Source: RPQK01 sp041946865
GTDB taxonomy: Bacteria > Acidobacteriota > UBA6911 > RPQK01
DNA length: 34,694 nucleotides
Direction: 5' to 3'
Assembly (NCBI GenBank): GCA_041946865.1
Contig: JBHGBF010000026.1
Span: 1 to 34,694, forward strand
Positions 16,530-25,942 of this stretch are shown here, one piece after another (position 1 is the first letter of the stretch; the number at the start of each line of letters is the position of its first letter). Both the position numbers and the translations under genes were made by a program. The notes below the pieces were generated by a model. It did not search any database. It was not told the origin of the DNA and saw only the letters and a list, made by a program, of their open reading frames with translations.

Positions 16530-17645
16530 CTAACCGCCGAAGAAGCTGCGAATGGCGCGAACAATATCCGATATTTCGTACTCTAAAAGGAACGGGTGCA
16601 TCGGAATCGACAAGACACGAGCAGAAGACCGCAAAGCTACCGGGTAGTCTTTATCGGCACAACGAAGGCCAGAAAAGCAAGGCTGTCGATGAATAGGTGC
16701 CGGATAATGAATCATCGTCGGAATTCCGGCGTCAAGCAGATGTTTCTTCAGTCCGTTTCGGTCATCTGCCTCCAGGACATATTTATGATAGATGTGCTTG
16801 CTGCCTCCTTCCTCGTTCGGCAAGCGCAATGCTCTGAGGTCGCCAAGGCCCTCCCGGTACTTCCTGGCTATCTGTCTGCGCCGAGCGGTCCAGTCCGCCG
16901 CGTGATTTAGCTTTACATTAAGAACAGCCGCGGTCAGGGTCGGCATTTGAGAGTTGTAGCCAGTCTCATGAAAGTACCCGTCGACTCGTTTCCCATGATA
17001 TCGAAGTTGCCGGACAGTTGATGCGGCATCCTCGTCATCAGTTAGCACCATGCCTCCGCTGCCGGGAGCGCTTACGGGCTTAGTCGGATCGAAACTAAAA
17101 CAACTCGCGAAACCGACCGATCCTGCGGGTCTGTTGTTGTAGGTGGCACCAATGGCCTGAGCGGCATCCTCAATCAGACATATGTCGTGTTCCGCACAAA
17201 AAGCTTCCAGCTTGACTGGGTCCGACATAAGCCCATAAAGGTGCACGAAGACCATTGCCCTAGTTTTGCTGCTGAGCTTGTTTCTCGCGATTTCAAGGTT
17301 CAGATTGTAGGTTCCTTGTTCGATGTCGACAAAGACCGGGATGGCACCGAGCCGAGCGATGCATGAAGCAGAGGCGATAAAGGAAAAATCAGTCACAAAA
17401 ATCTCATCACCTGGGCGGACTCCAGCGGCTATCAATGCAAAATACAGTGCGTCAGTGCAAGAGCCAACCGCTACGCCATATTTCCTTCCACAGGATTTCG
17501 CAATTCGGTCTTCGAGCTCGTTGACCGCCCTGCCCTGCAGCACCTGACCTACTTCAAGCGTTCTTTCAATTGCGTCTAAAATCTCTTCCCGATGGCATTC
17601 AAACTCACGCGCTGCCGAGAAAAAAGGTATGTTCCCTCTAGCCAC
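16530..17645 (-). CDS. DegT/DnrJ/EryC1/StrS aminotransferase (second copy)
   Basis: Second PLP-dependent sugar aminotransferase in the window, not closely similar to the one at 5.2 kb. Motifs are VGSCTDALYFALIAAG at 60-75, LIEDAAQAIGA with Asp160, and CFSFDPTKPVSAPGSGGM with the PLP-binding Lys189. The FDPTKP form recalls the FdtB/QdtB group that makes 3-amino-3,6-dideoxy sugars, though this is not decisive. It starts with GTG; GAGGAG about eight bases upstream supports that choice, while a nearby ATG is out of frame. It lies 18 bases after a PglD-type acyltransferase gene, so amination followed by N-acylation of the same sugar is likely. Confidence 0.92.
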   Translation of the reverse strand: MARGNIPFFSAAREFECHREEILDAIERTLEVGQVLQGRAVNELEDRIAKSCGRKYGVAVGSCTDALYFALIAAGVRPGDEIFVTDFSFIASASCIARLGAIPVFVDIEQGTYNLNLEIARNKLSSKTRAMVFVHLYGLMSDPVKLEAFCAEHDICLIEDAAQAIGATYNNRPAGSVGFASCFSFDPTKPVSAPGSGGMVLTDDEDAASTVRQLRYHGKRVDGYFHETGYNSQMPTLTAAVLNVKLNHAADWTARRRQIARKYREGLGDLRALRLPNEEGGSKHIYHKYVLEADDRNGLKKHLLDAGIPTMIHYPAPIHRQPCFSGLRCADKDYPVALRSSARVLSIPMHPFLLEYEISDIVRAIRSFFGG

Positions 17646-17663
17646 TTTTCACTCCTCATTTGT

Positions 17664-18329
17664 TCATGTTCTCCTCAGCGGCTTGGCAGGCACGCCGACG
17701 ACTGTCTCATCATCCAAAACCTCCGATATCACTACGGCACCCGCTCCGATCACGGCCCGCGCGCCAATCACGACATCAGGAATAACCTTAGCACCGGTAA
17801 ACAAATAGGCGCCACTGCCGACACTTACCCTCCCCGCAAGGGATACTCCGGGGGCAATGTTCACAAAGGATCCGATCTGGTTATCATGCTCGATGATTGA
17901 GTGTGAGTGGATAATAACGTGATCTCCCACGTTGGCATTAGCCATGATTGCGACAAACGGATTAACTATACAACCTTTTCCGATCGTAGCCGAAGAGGAG
18001 ATGAAGCTTAAGCTGCTGATCACATTCCGAAACGCGAAACCATGTGCCGCCAACTCCTCGACGATCTGTCGCTTACGATCATTATTCCCGTAGGCAACGA
18101 CAATTTCTGTTTGATCAGGGCGAACCTTCCTCACAAAATCTGTCAGAACAGCGAAAATCGGGACTCCGTTGCGACTTTTCCCTACGTTGGCCCTGTTATC
18201 TATGTCAACAATTCCTGCAAGTCCATCCCTTTCCACGATATCAATGACGTATCTGGCTTGCGCACCGGATCCGACAATTGTGAGACGGGAAGTGGCGGGG
18301 CGACACGAATTACTGAAACAGACTGACAT
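17664..18329 (-). CDS. PglD/NeuD-type sugar O/N-acyltransferase (left-handed beta-helix)
   Basis: Acetyltransferase that N-acylates a UDP- or dTDP-amino sugar using acetyl-CoA. The N-terminal 80 residues form the PglD_N Rossmann-like domain (LTIVGSGAQARYVIDIV). From about residue 110 there are hexapeptide repeats of a left-handed beta-helix (ATIGKG, ANVGDHVIIHSHSIIEHD, VSVGSG, VVIGARAVIGAGAVV), closing with VVGVPAKPLRR. The histidine in IIEHD corresponds to the catalytic-base position of PglD. The gene overlaps the end of the upstream epimerase gene by 20 bases. It is the only PglD-type gene here, so it may serve either of the two aminotransferase branches. Confidence 0.91.
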   Translation of the reverse strand: MSVCFSNSCRPATSRLTIVGSGAQARYVIDIVERDGLAGIVDIDNRANVGKSRNGVPIFAVLTDFVRKVRPDQTEIVVAYGNNDRKRQIVEELAAHGFAFRNVISSLSFISSSATIGKGCIVNPFVAIMANANVGDHVIIHSHSIIEHDNQIGSFVNIAPGVSLAGRVSVGSGAYLFTGAKVIPDVVIGARAVIGAGAVVISEVLDDETVVGVPAKPLRRT

Positions 18330-19287
18330 TCTTATCTCTCATGAACTTGAGGTAGCGATCGACGCCCTCCTCCAACGATACCCGCGGGTCGTACCCAAGC
18401 AGCTGTCGCGCCTTCGACACATCGAGTGCCCCTCGAATCGGCCGGAACGCTTCATCACCTGTCTCGATTTCTACATTGAGTCCGGGGAACACTTTCTCTA
18501 AGATGCAGAGTAAATCGTTAAGAGTACGTCCCTCGCCTCGTGTGATGTTAAACACTTGATTGGTCGACTTCTCCGATACCGTGGCCAGTGCGATCCCATC
18601 TGCCACATCTTCCACGTACGAGAAATCCAAGCAAGTGTTTGGATTACCGACCTTTAAGGGAAGGCCTTTTATCGCATTCTCGAGAAAAACCTGTACAACT
18701 CGCCTGTTATTGTCGGTAGGTCCATATACGGCAGACGGTCGCACAATGACGTGCGGAATATCGTATCTCTTCGAAAAAACAGAGGTGAGTATTTCGCCCG
18801 AAAGCTTCATGCCACCGTAAATCTCTTTGGGCTCCTTTCGCCCGTCCTCGGGCATCGGAACTTGATCGAAATCACCATAGACCATGCTCGATGATACATA
18901 AACGAATGTTTCGAGGCCGCCGAGGTCTCTGAGGATTTCAAGGAGGTTTACCGTTCCTTGCACAATTGCTTGGAACGCCTCGTCGGAATTTCGGACCGCA
19001 ATGTTCGCAAGCGGAAGGGCGGCAAGATGAATGACATAGTCGGGCTTGACGTCTTGAATCTGGCGCCGCATGTCATCCTTACTTCCCGTCAGACCCCGCA
19101 CTACTCTCGCGCCCTTCAGAAGGACCTCGAAACGGTATCGCATATTCTCAAGAAAAGTTGCCTGAACGGGGTAAACATACTGATGAAAACAATCAAAAAC
19201 TATCACCTCGTGTCCTCTGTCTAACAGAGTTCTCGTTGTATGTGACCCTATAAGCCCGGCTCCACCCGTTATAAGTATCTTTGCCAT
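18310..19287 (-). CDS. NAD-dependent epimerase/dehydratase
   Basis: Extended short-chain dehydrogenase acting on a nucleotide sugar. ILITGGAGLIGS at 4-15 binds NAD, VYVSSSMVYGDF at 129-140 holds the catalytic Ser, and Tyr157 and Lys161 in EIYGGMK complete the triad. RPSAVYGPTDNN and DFSYVEDVADGIALA are typical C-terminal substrate-domain motifs, and the length of 325 is normal. GAGAAGGT precedes the ATG at a suitable distance. It may be a 4-epimerase, 4,6-dehydratase or 4-reductase. Because it directly precedes an acyltransferase and aminotransferase, it may supply or finish the same amino sugar. Confidence 0.9.
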   Translation of the reverse strand: MAKILITGGAGLIGSHTTRTLLDRGHEVIVFDCFHQYVYPVQATFLENMRYRFEVLLKGARVVRGLTGSKDDMRRQIQDVKPDYVIHLAALPLANIAVRNSDEAFQAIVQGTVNLLEILRDLGGLETFVYVSSSMVYGDFDQVPMPEDGRKEPKEIYGGMKLSGEILTSVFSKRYDIPHVIVRPSAVYGPTDNNRRVVQVFLENAIKGLPLKVGNPNTCLDFSYVEDVADGIALATVSEKSTNQVFNITRGEGRTLNDLLCILEKVFPGLNVEIETGDEAFRPIRGALDVSKARQLLGYDPRVSLEEGVDRYLKFMRDKNVSLFQ

Positions 19288-19340
19288 TTGTTATACCTTC
19301 TCAGTGCTACTTACTCAGACTCCACCAAAAATCGCCTATG

Positions 19341-20498
19341 TCACCTACTACCCAAAATCAAATCAGCGTGTTGGACGGCTGGACGCTCCAGAGATAGAAG
19401 ATATTCACGTCTTTTAGCTGCCGCCTGGATGAGCCTCCTCCTCCACCCTGAATCGAATATCAGCAATTCCAGGGCTCGTTCGAGTTCTTCTGTACTACCG
19501 GGCTCAATCAGCATAACCTCCCCGGTTCGGAACTCTTCACTTACTCCTCCAACCCGTGTAGCCACGACTGGCAAACCACGCACAATGGCTTCGTCAATTA
19601 CCCTGGGCACCCCTTCGGGGTAACGAGAGGTAGGAACCACGAGAGCAGCAGCACACCGGAAGAGTCTATCCAGCAGTACCGGATCAGATACGTATCCGTG
19701 CAACTCCACATCACCTGCTATGCCTGTCTCAACAAGTCTCTGTCGTAGTTCGTCTGCGTGCGCCCCGTTGCCGACTAGATCAAGCTTGATGCCCCCTTTC
19801 TTCTCGGGATGACGAACTAGTATGGACTTCCAAGCGCGCAACAGCTCCTCGAGACCCTTCGACCAAAGAAGTTTTCCGACATACAGGATCCTGAGAACAC
19901 TGCTGCTTGAGGTGCACATTCCGAGCTCGAGTCGCGAGTCGACTTGGAGATGCCCCAAGGGGACCGTCTCGACGACACGCTCGTTGTAGCGGCCAGCTAG
20001 TTCGGCTAGACCCCTTCCTCTCGCTATCACGATGGAGGCCATCGTCAAGGGAAGCACGTATGAAAGCCTGAGCAGATGGCGGCGAAAGAAGGATTGATAG
20101 GCATCACTCGCCAGGGAGCCCCGAAAGTCATTTCCGAGATAGACCACAAGCCGCCTGCTGGCCAGCCAAGCTAGTGGGAGGACGGGAAGCATAGGATTAG
20201 GGAGAAACCAAAGGAGATACGGCCGGGTCAGAGTAAAAGAAAGCAGCTTCAGCCACACGTTAAAGATTTCGGTCAGCCTTGTAAACCGGTACGGAATGAC
20301 CCTCAATCCCTCGCGTTTCAACTCCTCTACAGCCCCTCCGTCTTGGACATGTAAAGGGGCGAACCAAACTAGCTCATCAAAGTGTTCGAGCAATCCGTCG
20401 AGGTAGTTTCGAAGCACCGGTCTGGTAAGGCAGGTGCCGTGGGGCGTTTCGGTAACGTCTCCACCATTCAAAACTACCAGGCGTTGCTTTTTGGCCAT
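19341..20498 (-). CDS. GT4 glycosyltransferase
   Basis: GT-B glycosyltransferase of 385 residues. The N-terminal half is divergent (VVLNGGDVTETPHGTCLTRPVL). The donor half is clear: RILYVGKLLWSKGLEELLRAW, LDLVGNGAHADELRQRL, and VVPTSRYPEGVPRVIDEAIVRGLPVVAT, with the two glutamates of the GT4 E-x7-E motif. It begins two bases after the Wzy stop codon, so the two are probably co-translated. The substrate is unknown. Confidence 0.88.
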   Translation of the reverse strand: MAKKQRLVVLNGGDVTETPHGTCLTRPVLRNYLDGLLEHFDELVWFAPLHVQDGGAVEELKREGLRVIPYRFTRLTEIFNVWLKLLSFTLTRPYLLWFLPNPMLPVLPLAWLASRRLVVYLGNDFRGSLASDAYQSFFRRHLLRLSYVLPLTMASIVIARGRGLAELAGRYNERVVETVPLGHLQVDSRLELGMCTSSSSVLRILYVGKLLWSKGLEELLRAWKSILVRHPEKKGGIKLDLVGNGAHADELRQRLVETGIAGDVELHGYVSDPVLLDRLFRCAAALVVPTSRYPEGVPRVIDEAIVRGLPVVATRVGGVSEEFRTGEVMLIEPGSTEELERALELLIFDSGWRRRLIQAAAKRREYLLSLERPAVQHADLILGSR

Positions 20499-20500
20499 AC

Positions 20501-21943
20501 TTAGGGGATTCTTACAAGATGGACTGCGCTTCTTCTTGGCCCATCCTGCATTTTCAGCCCGCGTAAGAGACGAGACAGTATAAACGATGCGGCCAGAAGG
20601 TAGAAATAGACGAATGAGTAGTGGGAAGCGTGCAGTGATTCAACGGTCAGGAGGTATGGGAGAAATACGGCAAGAAACAGAGCGTAGGCTGTGCTGATCC
20701 AGGGATCATCCGGCCGCAGTGCTGCGCGTCTGTAGAGACGAGAGCACAGGAAACCCAGTGCAACCATACCGACGGGGACCCCCGCTATACCCCAGTTCAA
20801 GTAGAACTCTCCGATGAGAGTCGCAAACAGCGCTGAATCTGCCTCCCTGTCATAAACTTGCACGAAGATCATCTTACCGACCCTGACCGTCGGGAAGAGA
20901 CCATCAAGGCTGATGGGCACCCATACGTCAAGTGCCGAACCAAACGAGAGACCTTTGAGGAACGGAAGCCTTTCTGGAAAGATAGCCAGCACCTGAGAAA
21001 TTGCTTTAACCGACGGTAAGTAATAGAACGAGAGCATTTGATCAGCGGTGGACTTCGATAAAACCTCTTTTACGACTTCCGTACTGAAAGCGACATCGGA
21101 AGTGCGATAGTGCTTACCCACACCTCGAATTGCACCGATCGTGACAAAGTAGACGAGAACGAGGGCAAAAACACCTAGAAGCAAGAGGGTTCTGTGCTTC
21201 TGCAGAAACAATCGAGTCTGCCGACAAGCCCAGCCGAGAACTACGGCAGCGGCCAAGAGACGAATGCCATCACTGCGGTTCCCGATCAGCGTTAGACAAA
21301 CGAAGCTAGCCAGAAGATGGGTGACCGTCGGCCATGATAGTCTCTTCCCTGCTCCCGCGATCCACAGAAGAGACGCCAGAGGCATAGCAGGGATCAGTAG
21401 ACGAAGAGATCCGTTCAGCTCATCCCTGTCGTGCCAGCCGGAGACTATTGCTGACACCCCGCCGTTCGCCTGGACAAAATCGAAGGTGGCGTAGAGCCCC
21501 AAAATCGACAACGCAATGATAGAAACCAACCAGGCTTCTCTTGGGCACTCGCTCTTCGGCACTCGGCGGACCTGACGCTGAAAACTAATCGACAACCCGA
21601 AAGCAAAGCCTGCGATGCCCAGCAGTACAAGGGCCAATGCAGAGAAGACTATTCGGGAAACAGCAGAGGGTGTTACAACGAGGGGGTCAAGACCCGCCAT
21701 TCTTTCCGCAAACACCAAATGCGCCGTTGAGAATTGGGCACCAAATCCAACCAACGGGTAAAAAACCAGTTGAGGAGGGATTACTCGTGTTCGAGCACCG
21801 GGCATTAGGTGGAGCGCAAAGCACGCGATAGCAGCCGAGGCTAGTAGGGCCCCTAGACACTCGAGACCTAAGTTCTGCAGACCAGCAGCAACGAGCGTAA
21901 CAAGGAGAATCAGGATCGAGATCCCTGCAAGGGTCGTCTTCAT
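20501..21943 (-). CDS. wzy: O-antigen/oligosaccharide repeat-unit polymerase, Wzy-type
   Basis: Polytopic inner-membrane protein of 480 residues with about eleven to twelve hydrophobic segments and a long periplasmic loop near residues 275-375. The signature LIGEFYLNWGIAGVPVGMVALG near the C-terminus is the motif of Wzy-type polymerases, where G-E-x-x-x-N-x-G-x-x-G-x-x-x-G follows the loop. It would polymerise lipid-linked repeat units at the periplasmic face. The ATG overlaps the TPR gene stop as ATGA (21940-21943). Wzy proteins diverge strongly, so assignment rests on topology, this motif and cluster context. Confidence 0.82.
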   Translation of the reverse strand: MKTTLAGISILILLVTLVAAGLQNLGLECLGALLASAAIACFALHLMPGARTRVIPPQLVFYPLVGFGAQFSTAHLVFAERMAGLDPLVVTPSAVSRIVFSALALVLLGIAGFAFGLSISFQRQVRRVPKSECPREAWLVSIIALSILGLYATFDFVQANGGVSAIVSGWHDRDELNGSLRLLIPAMPLASLLWIAGAGKRLSWPTVTHLLASFVCLTLIGNRSDGIRLLAAAVVLGWACRQTRLFLQKHRTLLLLGVFALVLVYFVTIGAIRGVGKHYRTSDVAFSTEVVKEVLSKSTADQMLSFYYLPSVKAISQVLAIFPERLPFLKGLSFGSALDVWVPISLDGLFPTVRVGKMIFVQVYDREADSALFATLIGEFYLNWGIAGVPVGMVALGFLCSRLYRRAALRPDDPWISTAYALFLAVFLPYLLTVESLHASHYSFVYFYLLAASFILSRLLRGLKMQDGPRRSAVHLVRIP

Positions 21944-23178
21944 CGCTGACCAATGCTGTTCGACATTTCGAGCAGGTCCTCGTTCTGCGGATGGGCTTGC
22001 AGGCCGCGAGCGAGGATCCGACGAGCTTCAGACAGTCGGCCTTCCGACGTGTAAAGCTCTGCCATGCTTAAGAAGACTTCTGGTGATGTTTTGAAGCGCA
22101 ATGCCTCGAGGAAAGCCTCTTCACACTTGGGCCTATCGTTCAGTGCCAGATATGCCCGACCTAGCCAAAAAAAGGTGTCAAAGTCTTGTCCTCCGCTACT
22201 GACGGCCAGCCGTAGCTCCCGTACAGCGAGATCGAATTCCCGCCGATCAAAATGGATACGCGCTCGGGCAGTGGCTGAGCCGCCAAACGCTCCTGACGTT
22301 CTTGCCAGTTTCGCGTAGTGGAAGGCACGATCGAAATTGCCAGCCAACCTGTGAATGTCCGACAAGTCAATGTAATACTGCGGCAATGTGGATATCTTCG
22401 CTGCGCGTAATATCAGAGCTTCCGCCGAACTCACACTACGCGTCAACCGAAAATGCGACCAGCCAAGTTCTCGCCAAGCGCGATGGTTCAACGGGTTCAC
22501 CCTGATCGCAGCTGAGAATGCCTCTGACGCCTCCTGTAGCATTTCTTTGCGTGAATACATCTCCCCCAACCGCACATATGCGACCGATTTCAGCTCGGCA
22601 CTTAACGCCGCGCCCCCAGTGAATTGTAGCGCTCGAGTGAAAAATTGAGTCGCTTTGGAGGTGTCGCCGGAGGCCAAGAACACTTCGCCCAGATAGTAAA
22701 AGACAGCAGCGCTTTTAGGTGCCCGCATCGAAAGGCTACTGATAATGCTCGAATCGCACGGAAAGCGGCCGCTCCCGTGCAAAATATTCTTACACAGAAC
22801 TACGGTTAGGGGTTCAACAGCCCAGAAGCCGGCAGCGACTTCAGGAAGGCCCACGTTCGCAGCGATTAGTCCCCATTGCCATCTGCGAATTTTGTCCGTC
22901 TCACCTTGGAAGAGGGAAACCCAGTTGGTGAAACTCTCCGGGTGATCATTCCGGACGCAAGCGAGCTGTGCAAGTGCACGTGGAGAAATCGACCCTGAGG
23001 GCTTCAACCACCCGTGGTCTGCGACTCTTCCGTCTTGCCGTAGAAGCTTGTTTCTGAACTCCAAATGAACCAGGTTCTCGAAGACGCGAGCATCCAACTC
23101 TTGCGGGTGAGCCAAAACGAAGCACGCCAACACACAAGAAGCGCAGCGAATCGAAAAGAGTAACGAGGTTGCCTTCAT
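21940..23178 (-). CDS. Exported TPR-repeat protein
   Basis: Tetratricopeptide-repeat protein of 412 residues, probably outside the cytoplasm. The N-terminus has a hydrophobic segment (LLFSIRCASCVLACFVLA) acting as signal peptide or anchor; VLAC at 16-19 could be an imperfect lipobox. From about residue 155 on there are degenerate TPR units: AAVFYYLGEVFLASGDTSKA, AYVRLGEMYSRKEMLQEA, AWRELGWSHFRLTRSVSSA, TFFWLGRAYLALNDRPK and VFLSMAELYTSEGRLSEA. Its start and stop overlap both neighbours by four bases. It is locked between a glycosyltransferase and the Wzy polymerase and may scaffold polymerisation or control chain length. That role is inference. Confidence 0.82.
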   Translation of the reverse strand: MKATSLLFSIRCASCVLACFVLAHPQELDARVFENLVHLEFRNKLLRQDGRVADHGWLKPSGSISPRALAQLACVRNDHPESFTNWVSLFQGETDKIRRWQWGLIAANVGLPEVAAGFWAVEPLTVVLCKNILHGSGRFPCDSSIISSLSMRAPKSAAVFYYLGEVFLASGDTSKATQFFTRALQFTGGAALSAELKSVAYVRLGEMYSRKEMLQEASEAFSAAIRVNPLNHRAWRELGWSHFRLTRSVSSAEALILRAAKISTLPQYYIDLSDIHRLAGNFDRAFHYAKLARTSGAFGGSATARARIHFDRREFDLAVRELRLAVSSGGQDFDTFFWLGRAYLALNDRPKCEEAFLEALRFKTSPEVFLSMAELYTSEGRLSEARRILARGLQAHPQNEDLLEMSNSIGQR

Positions 23179-24329
23179 GATATAAGAGAGGTATAAAATT
23201 CCGTGACCCGTGCCGCCCTCGCCTGAATCTCAAAGTCCCCGATGGCCCGGCGTCGCGCCGCCTGGGCCATTTCCTCTCGCAGCGAGGAGTTCGCAAATAG
23301 CCTTAATATGGAGGACGCAAAAAATCGCTCGTCTCGCGGGCAAACAATGCCATTATCGTGCCCTATCACCATGTCTGTTATTCCTTCCAGATTAGTCACA
23401 ACCGCAGGCAGACCACATGCCATTGCCTCCAGGAGAGCGATACTCAGTCCTTCGCTCTTGGAAGCAGTTACGTACACGTCGGCCGCCCTCAGGTAGTCAA
23501 CGACATTGTCTACTTGGCCAGTTAAAACCACTCTATCACCAAGGCCGAGCCGACCGATGATTTCTTGAACATGCCCGAAGTACCCACCATAACGAGCCTT
23601 CGAGTGCGGGCCAACTATGAGCAGAACAGCATCTGAGAAGTGAGTAACTACATGCGAAAACGAATAAACTAAGAAGTCGACTGCCTTTCTTGAGTTCACG
23701 CCACCAACAAAAACAGCAATGCGCGATTCCCTTGGAAGCCCCAAACGGCAACGTAGGTCGTACACTTCCGACTGTGTGGCCGGCGAGAAATGGGAGCAAT
23801 CGACGGCGTATGGCATTAACTTGACTCTGTCAGAAGGGAAATGATTGTGACGAAACGTAGATGCGATTCTTTCAGATACGGCAAAAATCGCATTAACATT
23901 GTGCAACACTCCCAACTTTGCATGGCCAAACACCTGAGCCGCGATAGCGTCAGCATCATCTGAGCCCAAAAGAACAGACTCCACAACCATTGGCTTGCCG
24001 ACCCATCGACGAGAGACAATCGGGAGATAAGCACATCCCGGGCCATCACCGAAGTGTACGAGGTCAAACTCAGACCTGAGCGAGTAGAGGGAAGCGAAGA
24101 GGCAAAGTGCCGACTGTAGGGAACCTACCCTTCCCCGAAGGCTGGTGGGTCGACTTCTTATAACCTCAATGTTTCCAATCGATTCTTCCCGGGGAAGCCC
24201 TGGATAACCTTTCGTTAGAATGAAACCGTCCACTGCCCGCCTTCTCAGGAATGTCAGGAAAGTTTGCGCATAGATTGCCGCCCCGTTATATATCGGGTGG
24301 AAGCTGTTGTATACAAAACAGACACGCAC
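23175..24329 (-). CDS. GT4 glycosyltransferase
   Basis: GT-B glycosyltransferase of 384 residues. The N-terminal CFVYNSFHPIYNGAAIYAQTF is a typical GT4 acceptor-loop start. The donor domain shows AVFVGGVNSRKAVDFLVYSF, LLIVGPHSKARYGGYF, and YVTASKSEGLSIALLEAMACGLPAVVT, the E-x7-E motif, followed by GITDMV and GIVCP. It starts with GTG; AAGGAG seven bases upstream makes this the clear start. The stop overlaps the TPR gene start (ATGA). Confidence 0.92.
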   Translation of the reverse strand: MRVCFVYNSFHPIYNGAAIYAQTFLTFLRRRAVDGFILTKGYPGLPREESIGNIEVIRSRPTSLRGRVGSLQSALCLFASLYSLRSEFDLVHFGDGPGCAYLPIVSRRWVGKPMVVESVLLGSDDADAIAAQVFGHAKLGVLHNVNAIFAVSERIASTFRHNHFPSDRVKLMPYAVDCSHFSPATQSEVYDLRCRLGLPRESRIAVFVGGVNSRKAVDFLVYSFSHVVTHFSDAVLLIVGPHSKARYGGYFGHVQEIIGRLGLGDRVVLTGQVDNVVDYLRAADVYVTASKSEGLSIALLEAMACGLPAVVTNLEGITDMVIGHDNGIVCPRDERFFASSILRLFANSSLREEMAQAARRRAIGDFEIQARAARVTEFYTSLIS

Positions 24330-24395
24330 CTGTCACTCCTTCGAATAGCCCGCTGTCTCCCTCCGACAGCGCGGCCCCCTTCTTCCTGCGTATGG

Positions 24396-25877
24396 TCAAC
24401 TGAAAACTGGTCTGTTACGCCTACCCCCGTATCGCCAGAGCCTGATGCACCCGATACAGGCGACGTAGACAGTGCTGTAGAGAAAGCAGGTGAGACAGAC
24501 TCGGACCATCCTTGAGGAATCGAAGTAAAAAAACTTCTTTGTGATGAATGAAAGCAAAAGTGCTCCGACGAAACACACCACTAGAGCCACAGTCTCTCTC
24601 GAGAGTGCATGGATTCGGAACACCTTCCAGACCTGCCACGAGACTATACCGTTAAGAGCAACTGTGGTGACGAGAATGGAAATAGCCGCGCCCGTCACTC
24701 CCAGCGGAGGAATGAGCACGACATCAAGAACAATGCTCAGGACAAAGTACAGAAGGTTGTTCAACAGAGACAGGCCCGCGAAACCACTCATGGTTATCAC
24801 TAGGCCAACCGGACCGAGTATGGTATCAGCGACCTGTTTCAGAGAAAGAATAACCAAGGCATTGGTGCAGGCCGGATAAGCTGGGCCAAACAGGCTAAGA
24901 AGGTCGGTTGAGAGCACAATCAATAGGCCGCTCCACCCGAGGATCATCCGAAGCTGCCATATAGTCGTTCTTCGGAAGACGGCCCTTAGCTCATCCACGC
25001 GCCGTTCTTCACTCAGTTGACTTATAAGAGGTGCAAGATTGGAATTGAATGCTGCTAGTATGACTGACCCGAAACTGGTGCTACGGACAGCAATACTAAG
25101 CGCACCCGCCTCTAGGACAAAACCCAGCCAGCCCAGGATCAAGACTTCGGATTGGCCTCCAAAAGCAGTGAGGATGCTGGCCGGGACAAGCGGTAGTGAG
25201 AAACTCAGTATGTCCTTTGCGGGAATTGAAGCCCCTGCCTGGGAAAGGACTGAACCAAAGCGGCGGTGTATTTGCTTCATGGTGAGGACTAACGCCGCCC
25301 CGTATGAAGCAAGCTCCGCACCGATCAGGGTCGTGAGTGCGTCAGGACCAAAGCCAGCAAACAGTATCGGAAGGCGAAGGACTTTTTGGAGTATATTTTC
25401 AAAATAAGTCCTGTACTCGGCGCAACCGATGCCTCGCAGGACGTCGAAGCCGAAGTTCATCATCATGCATATGGGGATAATCCACGCGCAGAAGGTCACC
25501 AAGTTCCTCATAGAACCGGTGCCGAAATAAAACTGAGCAATCGGTTCCGCAGCGTAACTTGCGGCCACGCCGAACAGAACACCGAGTGACAGGAGAAAGG
25601 ATCCAACAAACCAGATTGTCCCCTTTAACTTCTCCCTGTTCTGAGCACTATGATAGATGGCGACAAATCTTACGACGGTCCTGTTCAGACCGAGATTCAG
25701 CGCTCCAACCAGCAGTGCAACTGCACTCAGGGCCAACGAGTAGTACCCAAAAGACAGCGGACCGGCAAGATTGGCCGCGAAGACAGTATAGATGTACCCT
25801 ACGGCTTGCCCCAACATGGTGCCAGTGAGTATTATCAGCGAGCTCTTTCGAAATGCTCTAAGATCTATCAGGCTCAT
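24396..25877 (-). CDS. wzx: Wzx-type oligosaccharide flippase
   Basis: Polytopic protein of 493 residues with about 14 membrane segments, of the MOP/polysaccharide-transport superfamily. The N-terminal block FRKSSLIILTGTMLGQAVGYIYTVFAANLAGPLSFGYYSLA is the standard Wzx opening, with G-x-Y-x-x-A at the end of the second helix. Later blocks FSLPLVPASILTAFGGQSEVLILG and VLIPPLGVTGAAIS fit the second half-domain. It would move undecaprenyl-linked repeat units across the inner membrane for Wzy. GAGG lies about 11 bases upstream of the ATG. The gene is separated by short gaps (about 65 bases) from both neighbours. Confidence 0.93.
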   Translation of the reverse strand: MSLIDLRAFRKSSLIILTGTMLGQAVGYIYTVFAANLAGPLSFGYYSLALSAVALLVGALNLGLNRTVVRFVAIYHSAQNREKLKGTIWFVGSFLLSLGVLFGVAASYAAEPIAQFYFGTGSMRNLVTFCAWIIPICMMMNFGFDVLRGIGCAEYRTYFENILQKVLRLPILFAGFGPDALTTLIGAELASYGAALVLTMKQIHRRFGSVLSQAGASIPAKDILSFSLPLVPASILTAFGGQSEVLILGWLGFVLEAGALSIAVRSTSFGSVILAAFNSNLAPLISQLSEERRVDELRAVFRRTTIWQLRMILGWSGLLIVLSTDLLSLFGPAYPACTNALVILSLKQVADTILGPVGLVITMSGFAGLSLLNNLLYFVLSIVLDVVLIPPLGVTGAAISILVTTVALNGIVSWQVWKVFRIHALSRETVALVVCFVGALLLSFITKKFFYFDSSRMVRVCLTCFLYSTVYVACIGCIRLWRYGGRRNRPVFS

Positions 25878-25942
25878 TGATCGGCTGCCTCAAACACAGT
25901 CGGAACCGAAGGGTTTTTTGTCACGTCTCAGCCAAACGCTTC

